Source: Dethiosulfatibacter sp.
GTDB taxonomy: Bacteria > Bacillota > Clostridia > Tissierellales > Dethiosulfatibacteraceae
Direction: 5' to 3'
Assembly: GCA_030591825.1 (NCBI GenBank)
Contig: JAUVAG010000098.1
Span: 1 to 5,741, forward strand
DNA: 5,741 nt
This document shows, piece by piece, positions 1 through 5,634 of the stretch. Made by a program: the position numbers and the translations under genes. The notes beneath the pieces are model-generated. The model did no database searches and was not told the DNA's origin. It was given only the letters and a program-made list of their open reading frames with translations. Position 1 is the stretch's first letter, and the number at the start of each line of letters is the position of its first letter.

Positions 1-733
1 AACCAAGGATGCCTATGCATTTTATCAGAGCAATATACCAAGGCTGGTTGAAAGCCTTACTAACTTTAGCTCCACAATGGTGAGCATGACAATATTAAGT
101 GTAATTAGCCTTACATCGGCCTTCATAAAATTTGTAATGGCGCTTATTATTTCAGCTTACATACTTTGGGACAAATCACATTTTGAAAGGCTTTATCAGA
201 AGGTTCTCTACAGCTTTTTCGAAAAGGAGACATCTGCACAGATAATTAAGCTTGGAAACGAGCTCAATGATAATGTTGTAAGCTTCATATCAGGCAAGCT
301 TCTGGATTCTTTTATAATAGCAATAATAACATATCTTGGAACAAGATTTATAATAGGGGCGCAGTATCCATTGATTCTTGCCCTTATTATAGGAGTAACA
401 AACATGATTCCATACTTCGGACCATTAATCGGAGGCGTGCCTGCAATAATAATCACTCTTTTGGTTGATCCTGTTAAGGGACTTTGGATGATACTCTTTG
501 TCATCATTATCCAGCAGTTTGACGGCCTCATTCTTGGTCCCAAAATACTTGGAATACAGTTGGATCTTAAGCCTATTTGGATAATAATTGCAATAATAGT
601 TGGTGGTGGTCTTTTTGGAATCTGGGGAATGTTTTTTGCTACACCTGTAGCTGCTCTTTTGAAGACTATAATGTATACTTATATGGAAATTAAACTTCGT
701 GGAAGCGACCTTGATTTCCTTCATGATGACTAA
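1..733 (+). CDS. AI-2E family (PerM-like) transporter, 5'-partial
   Basis: This is the C-terminal part of a polytopic inner-membrane protein of the AI-2E/PerM (UPF0118) family. Family members are proposed exporters or exchangers (autoinducer-2, Na+/H+); the substrate of this one cannot be told. The frame is open from base 2 with no stop, so the gene begins outside the window and the ATG at 77 is only an internal Met. About 243 residues are visible, and the family usually has about 340-380. They hold roughly six hydrophobic segments. The family signatures are present: NMIPYFGPLIGG at about 397-432, QQFDGLILGPKILG at about 512-553, and the Gly-rich segment with FFATPVAALL at about 601-660. The protein ends with an acidic DLDFLHDD tail. 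No terminator hairpin follows the stop, so some read-through toward the next gene is possible. The family call is firm; the function is not. Confidence 0.93.
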   Translation, partial: TKDAYAFYQSNIPRLVESLTNFSSTMVSMTILSVISLTSAFIKFVMALIISAYILWDKSHFERLYQKVLYSFFEKETSAQIIKLGNELNDNVVSFISGKLLDSFIIAIITYLGTRFIIGAQYPLILALIIGVTNMIPYFGPLIGGVPAIIITLLVDPVKGLWMILFVIIIQQFDGLILGPKILGIQLDLKPIWIIIAIIVGGGLFGIWGMFFATPVAALLKTIMYTYMEIKLRGSDLDFLHDD

Positions 734-753
734 AAACTTGCATGAAAAATTGA

Positions 754-921
754 TGTGGACAAATATTAGCATATATGGGGAAATGTTGACAACTGTGTTG
801 ACAAGTATCCAAAATAGGGGTCATTTTGTGGATAAGTGGAAAAATTGTTGGAAAATTAAGGTTGAAATATTTGAAAAACTGTGGATAACCTGAATAGAAA
901 TTGTTGAAAGGCTGTTGAGAA
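754..921 (+). promoter_or_regulatory. DnaA-box-like cluster in the intergenic region
   Basis: The 189-bp gap between the transporter and radical SAM genes has no ORF of its own but is full of 9-mers related to TGTGGATAA, the complement of the DnaA box TTATCCACA. Exact copies are at 827-835 and 880-888. TGTGGACAA (one mismatch) is at 754-762, and TGTTGACAA (two mismatches) at 784-792 and 796-804. Looser relatives lie at 835-843, 846-854, 902-910 and 913-921. All point the same way. Known from other bacteria: clusters of DnaA boxes away from oriC can sequester DnaA or place a promoter under its control. That this cluster binds DnaA is inferred. No dnaA, dnaN or clear AT-rich unwinding element is in view, so an origin is less likely than a regulatory or sequestering site. 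Confidence 0.45.
786..815 (+). promoter_or_regulatory. possible sigma-A-type promoter for the radical SAM gene
   Basis: A perfect -35 hexamer TTGACA at 786-791 is followed after 18 bp by CAAAAT (four of six matches to TATAAT) at 810-815. A second TTGACA at 798-803 has only a poor -10 partner (CATTTT at 822-827). Both -35 elements lie inside the DnaA-box-like repeats, so DnaA bound there would cover the promoter. The predicted start would lie about 100 nt upstream of the radical SAM start codon, with the two exact DnaA boxes at or just downstream of the start site. The weak -10 keeps this tentative. Confidence 0.3.
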
Positions 922-922
922 A

Positions 923-1837
923 ATGTATGGAGAAATGAGATATCGAACTTTAAACTTCGAACTTAAAAAAAAGTTCGGAGAGAAGGTTGTTAAGCTGTCA
1001 ATTGACGGAGGATTTACCTGTCCAAACAGGGATGGAACAATAGCCACCAGTGGATGTATATTTTGTTCCGAAATGGGTTCGGGAGAATTTGCAGGAAAGA
1101 GAGAATTGAGCATAACAAGACAGATAGAAGACCAGAAGTCTATGCTCAGTAAAAAATGGAAGTCAAATAAGTATATTGCCTATTTTGGTTCCTTTACTAA
1201 TACCTATGCGACAGTTGAAGAGCTAAGAAGAAAATATTATGAGGCTTTGGAATGTGAGGGAGTAATAGGAATTGCCGTTGCAACAAGGGCTGATTGCATA
1301 TCGGAAGAGGTTCTTGAACTTTTCAGGGAAATAAATGAGAAGTATTTTCTCTGGGTTGAGATAGGTCTTCAGAGTGTAAAGGAAGCATCGGCAAAATACA
1401 TAAGAAGGGGCTATGACCTTCAAGTTTTTCATGAAACCTATAGCAAGCTTAAAGAATTGAATATCAGGACAGTGGTCCATATTATACTTGGAATACCAGG
1501 CGAGGACAAAGAAGACATGATGAAAACTGTGGACTGTGTTTCCAAACTTAAGCCTTGGGGTGTAAAGCTCCACCTTTTGCATGTAATAAGAAACACAGAT
1601 CTTGAAAAGGCATATATTCAGGAGGGATTTCCCCTCTTTGAAAAGGAAGAATATGTAATTACCGTATGTGATTCCCTTGAAAGACTTAATGGAAATATAG
1701 TCATACATAGAATTACTGGAGACGGAAGAAAAAGTGACCTGGTTGGACCCCTTTGGAGCCTAGACAAGTTAAGAGTCATATCGGAAATAAATATGGAAAT
1801 GAAAAGACGAAATTCCTTGCAGGGAGATAGAAGTTAG
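923..1837 (+). CDS. TIGR01212 family radical SAM protein (YtqA/YhcC-like)
   Basis: This is a 304-residue cytosolic radical SAM enzyme, a full-length match to the YtqA (Bacillus)/YhcC (E. coli) family, whose reaction is not well established to my knowledge. The iron-sulfur cluster ligands are C33, C45 and C48, in the family's widened CX11CX2C arrangement within GGFTCPNRDG...GCIFC, rather than the common CX3CX2C. Other family landmarks are YFGSFTNTYA (87-96), the SAM-domain strand with EIGLQS (146-151), GIPGED (190-195) and the C-terminal HRITGDG (262-268) leading to a PLWSLDK segment. The ATG at 923 has only a modest AAAGG about 11 nt upstream; the next ATG, at 935, has its GGAG only 2 nt away, so 923 is preferred. 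The gene follows the DnaA-box-like cluster, and sigI starts 25 nt after its stop, so the two may be co-transcribed. No functional link between them is evident. Confidence 0.93.
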   Translation: MYGEMRYRTLNFELKKKFGEKVVKLSIDGGFTCPNRDGTIATSGCIFCSEMGSGEFAGKRELSITRQIEDQKSMLSKKWKSNKYIAYFGSFTNTYATVEELRRKYYEALECEGVIGIAVATRADCISEEVLELFREINEKYFLWVEIGLQSVKEASAKYIRRGYDLQVFHETYSKLKELNIRTVVHIILGIPGEDKEDMMKTVDCVSKLKPWGVKLHLLHVIRNTDLEKAYIQEGFPLFEKEEYVITVCDSLERLNGNIVIHRITGDGRKSDLVGPLWSLDKLRVISEINMEMKRRNSLQGDRS

Positions 1838-1862
1838 ACTGGAAATGAAGGGCGGTGTTGAA

Positions 1863-2561
1863 ATGAAAAACGGCATGCAAGTCGATATAGAAATGGTCAA
1901 AAATGATGATTTGACCATCAATGACTTCATAATTAAATATAAGCCCTATATATATTCTGTGATAAGCAAATATGATGGAAAGTATATCAACGAACAGTCT
2001 GAGCTTACTACAATTGGCATGGTTGCCTTCAAGGAGGCCATAGATAATTATGATTCTGACAAGGGAAGTTTCTACGGATATTCCAATTTGGTAATAAAGT
2101 CAAGGTTAATAGACTATTTCAGGAAGGAAGCCAGGCGCTACGAACACGAAAGTACCATACTGGACGAATCATATGACAGCAACAACACCATGGAAACTCT
2201 TGAAGCAAAGAGAGCTATTGAGGAATACAATACATTGGAAAAGACAAAATTTCTAAGAGAGGAAATTACAAAGTTTATCTTCGATCTCAAAGAGTATGGA
2301 ATAAAAATGAGCGATCTTGAGAAGCTGTCTCCCAAAAAAAAGGAATTGAGGATGAAATATATTGCAGCTGCTGAAATGGTTTCAGGTGATGAAACCATGC
2401 TAAATCATTTCATGGAAACAAAAAGGCTGCCTGTAGCAGAAATAATAAAAATGAATAATCTGACTAGAAAACAGACTGATAGGGCTAGAAAATATATAGT
2501 TGCTCTTATATTGATCAGGTCGGGAAATTATGAATATTTATCTGAATATATTACAGTGTAA
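1863..2561 (+). CDS. sigI: RNA polymerase sigma factor SigI
   Basis: This is an alternative sigma factor of the SigI group of the sigma-70 family. It is held inactive by the membrane protein RsgI and released on an envelope signal (heat in Bacillus; polysaccharides in cellulolytic Clostridia). From the ATG at 1863 it has 232 residues. The N-terminal half carries the SigI-type region 2: IIKYKPYIYSVISK at about 23-36, then IGMVAFKEAIDNYDSDKGSF (51-70), then VIKSRLIDYFRKEARR (77-92), which contributes to core and -10 recognition. The C-terminal segment, from about 190 to the end, is the helix-turn-helix-like SigI region with RKQTDRARKYIVALILIRSG. An ATG at 1845 would add six residues, but it has no proper Shine-Dalgarno, while 1863 has GGCGGTG 5 nt upstream. 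The call is supported by the next gene being rsgI. A terminator follows directly after the stop. Confidence 0.93.
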   Translation: MKNGMQVDIEMVKNDDLTINDFIIKYKPYIYSVISKYDGKYINEQSELTTIGMVAFKEAIDNYDSDKGSFYGYSNLVIKSRLIDYFRKEARRYEHESTILDESYDSNNTMETLEAKRAIEEYNTLEKTKFLREEITKFIFDLKEYGIKMSDLEKLSPKKKELRMKYIAAAEMVSGDETMLNHFMETKRLPVAEIIKMNNLTRKQTDRARKYIVALILIRSGNYEYLSEYITV

Positions 2562-2578
2562 AGGATACGGCTTTTTTT

Positions 2579-2603
2579 ACCCCTATTTTTATAGGGGTTT
2601 TTT
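2579..2603 (+). terminator. rho-independent terminator between sigI and rsgI
   Basis: An eight-base-pair stem ACCCCTAT/ATAGGGGT surrounds a TTTT loop (2587-2590). The last stem base is the first of six consecutive T residues (2598-2603). It lies 17 nt after the sigI stop and about 50 nt before the rsgI start codon. The form is that of a classic intrinsic terminator. Placed inside a sigma/anti-sigma pair, it may act as a partial terminator that lowers rsgI expression relative to sigI, or rsgI may have its own promoter downstream. I see no convincing TTGACA/TATAAT pair between the hairpin and rsgI. Confidence 0.8.
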
Positions 2604-2652
2604 CGTATTATTTACCGAAAGATTAAATGACATTAACTTAGGAGTAGATATT

Positions 2653-3645
2653 ATGAAAGGTGTTTTGATAAAAAAAAACAAGAAACAGGGGACTTTTCTT
2701 ACTGGAAACGGTGAATTTATAAAAGGAAAACACAATAATAGAGATATTGGAGAAGAGCTTGAAATAGAAAAAAGCAGTATGGATATTAAGAAGGTAGCAT
2801 TGGTAATGGTACTTGTAATTGCCCTTGTTGGTGGATATATTCCTTATAATGCAATGACTACTGCATATGGATATGTAGAAATTGATATTAATCCTTCAGT
2901 AGAGCTTGGATACAATGAAAATATGAAGGTAATCAAGTTAAATGCTTTAAATGATGAAGGAAAAGATATATTGGCAAACATTGACCTTAAGCTTAAGGGT
3001 ATGCAGCTTGATGCTGCAGTTGAAGCAATAATAGCTTATGCTGAATTAGCAGAGTATTCAATAGATGATGTCGTAATAACATACACCCACTCTGATGAAA
3101 CGGATATTGATGATGCAGTAGGGGAAATTCTTTGCAATATAGATGACGGTGATGGAAATGTGACCTGTGTCGAAGTTGAGAAAGAAAAATATGAAGAAAT
3201 CAAGGAACAGAACAAGGAAGATGGAGAAAATATTCCCCCTGCAGTTCATGTATTGAAGGGGAAAATTGCGGATATGAATGGAGAAATTTCAGCTCTTGAA
3301 GAAGAGATTGGTGAAAAGAAATTTCAGTCTTATAATAAAAACTTGAATAAATATTTAAAGGAACAATATGATTGTGATAATATCGACGATATTGAAAAGG
3401 TAAGCGATCTTGCCCATATTAGGAACAAAGTAAAGAAAGATCTCCATGACCTTAACAAGGAATTGGAAAGACAAGAGAAGGAAAACAACAAAAACCAGAA
3501 TTCAGGAGAGCCTGCGAATCTGGAAGAAGAGCAGGAAAATAACGGAAACGACAAAGAAAATGGAAATCACGGTAGCGAAGATTCAAATGGTGACGATAAT
3601 CAAGGAAAAGGAAAAGGAAACAACGGTGGTGGAAAAGGTAATTAA
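2653..3645 (+). CDS. rsgI: anti-sigma-I factor RsgI
   Basis: This is a single-pass membrane anti-sigma factor that binds and inhibits SigI. The start is the ATG at 2653, with AGGAG at 2640-2644 spaced by 8 nt. An in-frame ATG at 2530 lies inside sigI upstream of the terminator and is rejected. The product has 330 residues. Residues 1 to about 45 are the small cytoplasmic RsgI N-domain (MKGVLIKKNKKQG...GEFIKG), and about 47-66 form the membrane helix. Residues about 72-185 are the RsgI middle domain beginning YGYVEIDINPSVELGYN. The N80-P81 bond matches the site where studied RsgI proteins cut themselves before intramembrane proteolysis. A charged, probably coiled-coil region (about 196-288) follows, then a Glu/Asn-rich tail ending in repeated Gly-Lys-Gly-Asn. 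No carbohydrate-binding or catalytic module is recognisable, unlike many clostridial RsgI proteins. The outer part holds three Cys (171, 182, 241). The identification is firm; the signal sensed is unknown. Confidence 0.92.
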   Translation: MKGVLIKKNKKQGTFLTGNGEFIKGKHNNRDIGEELEIEKSSMDIKKVALVMVLVIALVGGYIPYNAMTTAYGYVEIDINPSVELGYNENMKVIKLNALNDEGKDILANIDLKLKGMQLDAAVEAIIAYAELAEYSIDDVVITYTHSDETDIDDAVGEILCNIDDGDGNVTCVEVEKEKYEEIKEQNKEDGENIPPAVHVLKGKIADMNGEISALEEEIGEKKFQSYNKNLNKYLKEQYDCDNIDDIEKVSDLAHIRNKVKKDLHDLNKELERQEKENNKNQNSGEPANLEEEQENNGNDKENGNHGSEDSNGDDNQGKGKGNNGGGKGN

Positions 3646-3682
3646 GGAAGCAGTAGTGGAGAAGAACAAAATAATTTGGAAA

Positions 3683-3728
3683 TAAAACAACAACAGCTGC
3701 AGGTTAGCCTGTAGCTGTTGTTGTTTTA
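3683..3728. terminator. bidirectional rho-independent terminator
   Basis: A long inverted repeat pairs 3683-3703 with 3708-3728 around a TTAG loop. It makes 21 base pairs with a single G-T wobble (3699/3712). The outer stem is an A tract on the left and a T tract on the right, so transcripts in either direction end the hairpin in a run of U. It sits between the converging rsgI (+) and PPC-domain (-) genes, where a shared terminator is expected. Confidence 0.88.
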
Positions 3729-3782
3729 TAGCTAAAGAAAGTTAAATATGCAAAATCCCTTGAAGCGTGGGTATTTCAGATA

Positions 3783-4205
3783 TTAGTCGAATTTCATCAG
3801 GTTCAAGCCTATTTCTTCATCAAAATAGCGATCGATTTTTCCATCGATGATGTTGACAATCAATTCGGCAGTTGCACTGACTACGGCCTTTGTCATATGA
3901 CCTCCAAAGGTGTATTGCTTGTTGTCTGCTATGGCCATGTGAAGGTGAAGGTAGGGCTTGTGATTCATTGTGGATATGTTGCCGCAAAGGGATACTATTT
4001 CAAAATCTCCCCTAAATTCTTTTGTGGAGTAAATATGGTCCAGAGTGTTAAAGAGTCCCAGTTCAACATGATTGACGGCTCCAATGCCACTGAGGGTTCC
4101 AAGTGTTATATTTTCTTTTTCAATAATTTCCAAAAGAACTTCTATAATATCTTCACCTTTTTCGACTCTAATAACGAGGCTGTTGTTAAATTTTTTATAA
4201 ATCAT
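3783..4205 (-). CDS. PPC/DUF296-domain protein
   Basis: This is a 140-residue single-domain protein of the PPC (plants and prokaryotes conserved, DUF296) family. In plants the domain accompanies AT-hook DNA-binding motifs. Bacterial stand-alone members are often labelled DNA-binding, but their role is not established, and I see no AT-hook here. Family marks are LGTLSGIGAVNHVELG (35-50), the HLH pair H87/H89 and GGH with H103. These three His residues are conserved and suggest a metal site. The start is the ATG at 4205, 9 nt after a strong GGAGG. A TTG two codons upstream (4209-4211) is only 3 nt from that site and is rejected. The gene is last in the minus-strand series. It has its own extended -10 promoter and ends at the bidirectional terminator, so it can be expressed apart from the ecfT operon. 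Whether it works with the transporter is unknown. Confidence 0.88.
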   Translation of the reverse strand: MIYKKFNNSLVIRVEKGEDIIEVLLEIIEKENITLGTLSGIGAVNHVELGLFNTLDHIYSTKEFRGDFEIVSLCGNISTMNHKPYLHLHMAIADNKQYTFGGHMTKAVVSATAELIVNIIDGKIDRYFDEEIGLNLMKFD

Positions 4206-4211
4206 AATCAA

Positions 4212-4243
4212 TCTCCTCCCTGAATTATATATTCATTATAACA
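4212..4243 (-). promoter_or_regulatory. extended -10 promoter and ribosome binding site of the PPC gene
   Basis: On the minus strand, TGT-TATAAT (4243 to 4235) is a perfect -10 hexamer with the TG extension. The -35 position 17 bp upstream (ATTATT at 4263-4258) is poor, as often tolerated with an extended -10. The initiation site should fall near 4228. There, arms TGAAT and ATTCA form a small palindrome (4221-4235) that could be an operator. The Shine-Dalgarno GGGAGGAGA (4220-4212) follows and precedes the ATG at 4205. Confidence 0.7.
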
Positions 4244-4265
4244 CAGTTCACTGAATTAATAATGA

Positions 4266-4904
4266 TTATGTAATATTAAAGCGCCTGTTATCTATTTCGG
4301 TTATGGAATCCTTAATGGATTTTTCCAGGTCCTTTCTTGAAAAATATTTTTCGGTCACTATAAAATCGAGGAATTCATCTTTAACGGATTTCTTGAATTC
4401 ACTGTATTTTTCATCGTAGTTGAGATACATTCCAATGAGTTTTCCAATATCTGAGAGAAAATTTCCTTCTTCAAAAGATTCGAAATCTACTCCGTAGAGT
4501 TCCTCACGACTGTATGAATTGATTATAAAATTTTTGAAATTCATATCGTTGAAGGATAGTTTATTAGACTTGATTTCTTCAATGGAATGGAATTTTTCAA
4601 GCCATGTGAATATGGACTTAAGTACGCTGAGAGCGTAACTTGAGTCCTCTTTTTTTTCTGCTCTTTCAATAGCATCCAGTGCGGTCATACCTTCCAGATA
4701 CTCCATTAGAAGTGTGCAGTTTTTATCATCCCATTCTATGATTTTCGGAATTTTAATATATGAATTGCTTATCAGGAGATGGTGTGATTTTTCCCTCAGG
4801 TAGTTTTCACAGGTTCTGAATTCTTTCAGAATAAATACACGGGTTTCATCTTCGACAAGGTACACATTATTCTTTTTTGACTTGAATTCCTTTATTATCT
4901 TCAA
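4266..4904 (-). CDS. small kinase-like (APH/protein-kinase fold) protein
   Basis: This 212-residue cytosolic protein has the ordered motifs of the protein-kinase/aminoglycoside-phosphotransferase fold. FILKEF has the probable ATP-binding Lys at K27, followed by a possible partner E38 in NYLREKS. A hinge-like LLMEYLEGMTALDAI is at about 65-79. The catalytic loop is FNDMNFKNFII, with D120 and N125 in the place of HGDxxxxN, and VDFE has the metal-binding D140. The usual catalytic-loop His-Gly is replaced by Phe-Asn. It is shorter than typical APH enzymes (about 260-300), mainly after the VDFE motif. The start is TTG at 4904: AGGAG (4915-4911) stands 6 nt upstream and no in-frame ATG fits. It follows ecfT by 9 nt, so the two are surely co-transcribed and probably translationally coupled. 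One inference is that it phosphorylates the vitamin or nucleoside brought in by the transporter; a small-molecule or protein kinase of another pathway is equally open. Confidence 0.75.
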   Translation of the reverse strand: MKIIKEFKSKKNNVYLVEDETRVFILKEFRTCENYLREKSHHLLISNSYIKIPKIIEWDDKNCTLLMEYLEGMTALDAIERAEKKEDSSYALSVLKSIFTWLEKFHSIEEIKSNKLSFNDMNFKNFIINSYSREELYGVDFESFEEGNFLSDIGKLIGMYLNYDEKYSEFKKSVKDEFLDFIVTEKYFSRKDLEKSIKDSITEIDNRRFNIT

Positions 4905-4916
4905 ATGAATCTCCTA
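4905..4916 (-). promoter_or_regulatory. ribosome binding site overlapping the ecfT stop codon
   Basis: On the minus strand, the TAG stop of ecfT (4916-4914) is embedded in TAGGAG, whose AGGAG (4915-4911) is the Shine-Dalgarno of the kinase-like gene; six bases (4910-4905) separate it from the TTG start. A ribosome ending ecfT would cover this site, a usual arrangement for translational coupling. It is also the main reason for accepting the TTG start. Confidence 0.75.
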
Positions 4917-5609
4917 AATGACATATATGTTTATGAATATAAGTGACAGAGACATAACGGTTGATGCTGCCAAAATCATATAGTCTGCTTTGTTGAACTT
5001 AAGATGTATTATGCTTGTTCTTCTGTCGTATGCGCGAAATCCTCTGCATTCAACTGATAGGGAAAGCTTTTTTGCCTTGTTTAGGGTCCCTGCAATTACA
5101 GGAGTAAATACATAGGATATGATTTCAAAACGTTTTTTAAGGGGGAGATTTTTGATATCTATTCCCTTGAGCTGTATTGCAGTGAAGGCATCTTTTGTTT
5201 CCTCCACTAGTAGGGGGAGAAACCTAATACCTACTGATGTCATGAAGGCCATGTCGTAGGGAAGCTTCATTTGTACAAGTCCCTGTATCAGCATTCTCAT
5301 GCTGCAGGTTGAGATTATGGTTCCCGATATGAGTATTACAAGAAGTCTCATGAGAAAACCAAATCCTCGTTTTAGACCCTCGTCTGTTATTATTGAAAAA
5401 CTATCTGTTCCTATAAGCACATTTCCGGATTTTACGAAAATGCTTTGAAGTATAACTATTAGAATTATAACAGACATCATTTTTCTTATTCTTTTGAATG
5501 TGGACAAGAGACTGGCCTTGAAAAGAAAGGTGGTCAAGAGTCCTAGGGAAAAGACAGTCAGCTGCATCAGGGGATTGTTAAAAAACAGTCCAAGGGTCGA
5601 TATGCACAT
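4914..5609 (-). CDS. ecfT: energy-coupling factor transporter transmembrane protein EcfT (CbiQ family)
   Basis: This is the membrane subunit that couples the ATPases of an ECF vitamin/metal importer to its substrate-binding S component. From the ATG at 5609 it has 231 residues with about five hydrophobic segments. The two cytoplasmic coupling-helix motifs are visible: AIQLKG (144-149), where the usual Arg is Lys148, and SVECRGFRA (185-193) with the canonical Arg189-Gly190. FLPLLVEETKDA just before the first motif is also typical. The 5' end is odd. The 11 codons directly upstream of 5609 read VADPRIKLYIV, matching the conserved N-terminal DPRxKL of EcfT. They are cut off by an in-frame TGA at 5643-5645, and no good ribosome binding site precedes the ATG at 5609. 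The real N-terminus may therefore lie upstream, through a mutation, sequence error or frameshift. An ABC ATPase gene ends 25 nt upstream and the kinase-like gene follows by 9 nt. The S component, and so the substrate, is not in view. Confidence 0.9.
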   Translation of the reverse strand: MCISTLGLFFNNPLMQLTVFSLGLLTTFLFKASLLSTFKRIRKMMSVIILIVILQSIFVKSGNVLIGTDSFSIITDEGLKRGFGFLMRLLVILISGTIISTCSMRMLIQGLVQMKLPYDMAFMTSVGIRFLPLLVEETKDAFTAIQLKGIDIKNLPLKKRFEIISYVFTPVIAGTLNKAKKLSLSVECRGFRAYDRRTSIIHLKFNKADYMILAASTVMSLSLIFINIYVI

Positions 5610-5634
5610 TACAATATAAAGTTTTATTCTTGGA

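Noticed and set aside
208..772. Open frames on the minus strand opposite the AI-2E transporter gene
   Set aside because: They overlap a clearly conserved membrane protein gene in full, lack ribosome binding sites and resemble no family.
699..893. Small plus-strand frame across the transporter end and the DnaA-box region
   Set aside because: It starts inside the transporter gene and its product has no recognisable features; the repeats in the DNA explain the sequence better.
734..922. Chromosomal origin of replication
   Set aside because: DnaA boxes are present, but dnaA, dnaN, gyrase genes and a clear AT-rich unwinding stretch are not; a regulatory or titration site fits better.
1223..1708. 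161-codon open frame on the minus strand inside the radical SAM gene
   Set aside because: It is a shadow of the strongly conserved radical SAM coding sequence on the other strand.
2530..2652. N-terminal extension of RsgI from an ATG at 2530
   Set aside because: The extension overlaps sigI and passes through the terminator, and its residues do not fit RsgI; the ATG at 2653 has a well-placed AGGAG.
3446..3685. Second frame through the rsgI tail, as a possible frameshifted end
   Set aside because: It is Lys/Thr-rich sequence produced by purine-rich repeats; the rsgI frame itself stays intact to a tail typical of the family.
3757..3771. CCC/GGG hairpin before the end of the PPC gene
   Set aside because: Only three base pairs with a nine-base loop; the nearby 21-bp hairpin is the real terminator.
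4206..4211. TTG start two codons upstream of the PPC-protein ATG
   Set aside because: It lies too close to the Shine-Dalgarno; the ATG at 4205 has good spacing.
3897..4223. Plus-strand open frame opposite the PPC gene
   Set aside because: It mirrors a conserved gene on the minus strand and has no ribosome binding site or family features.
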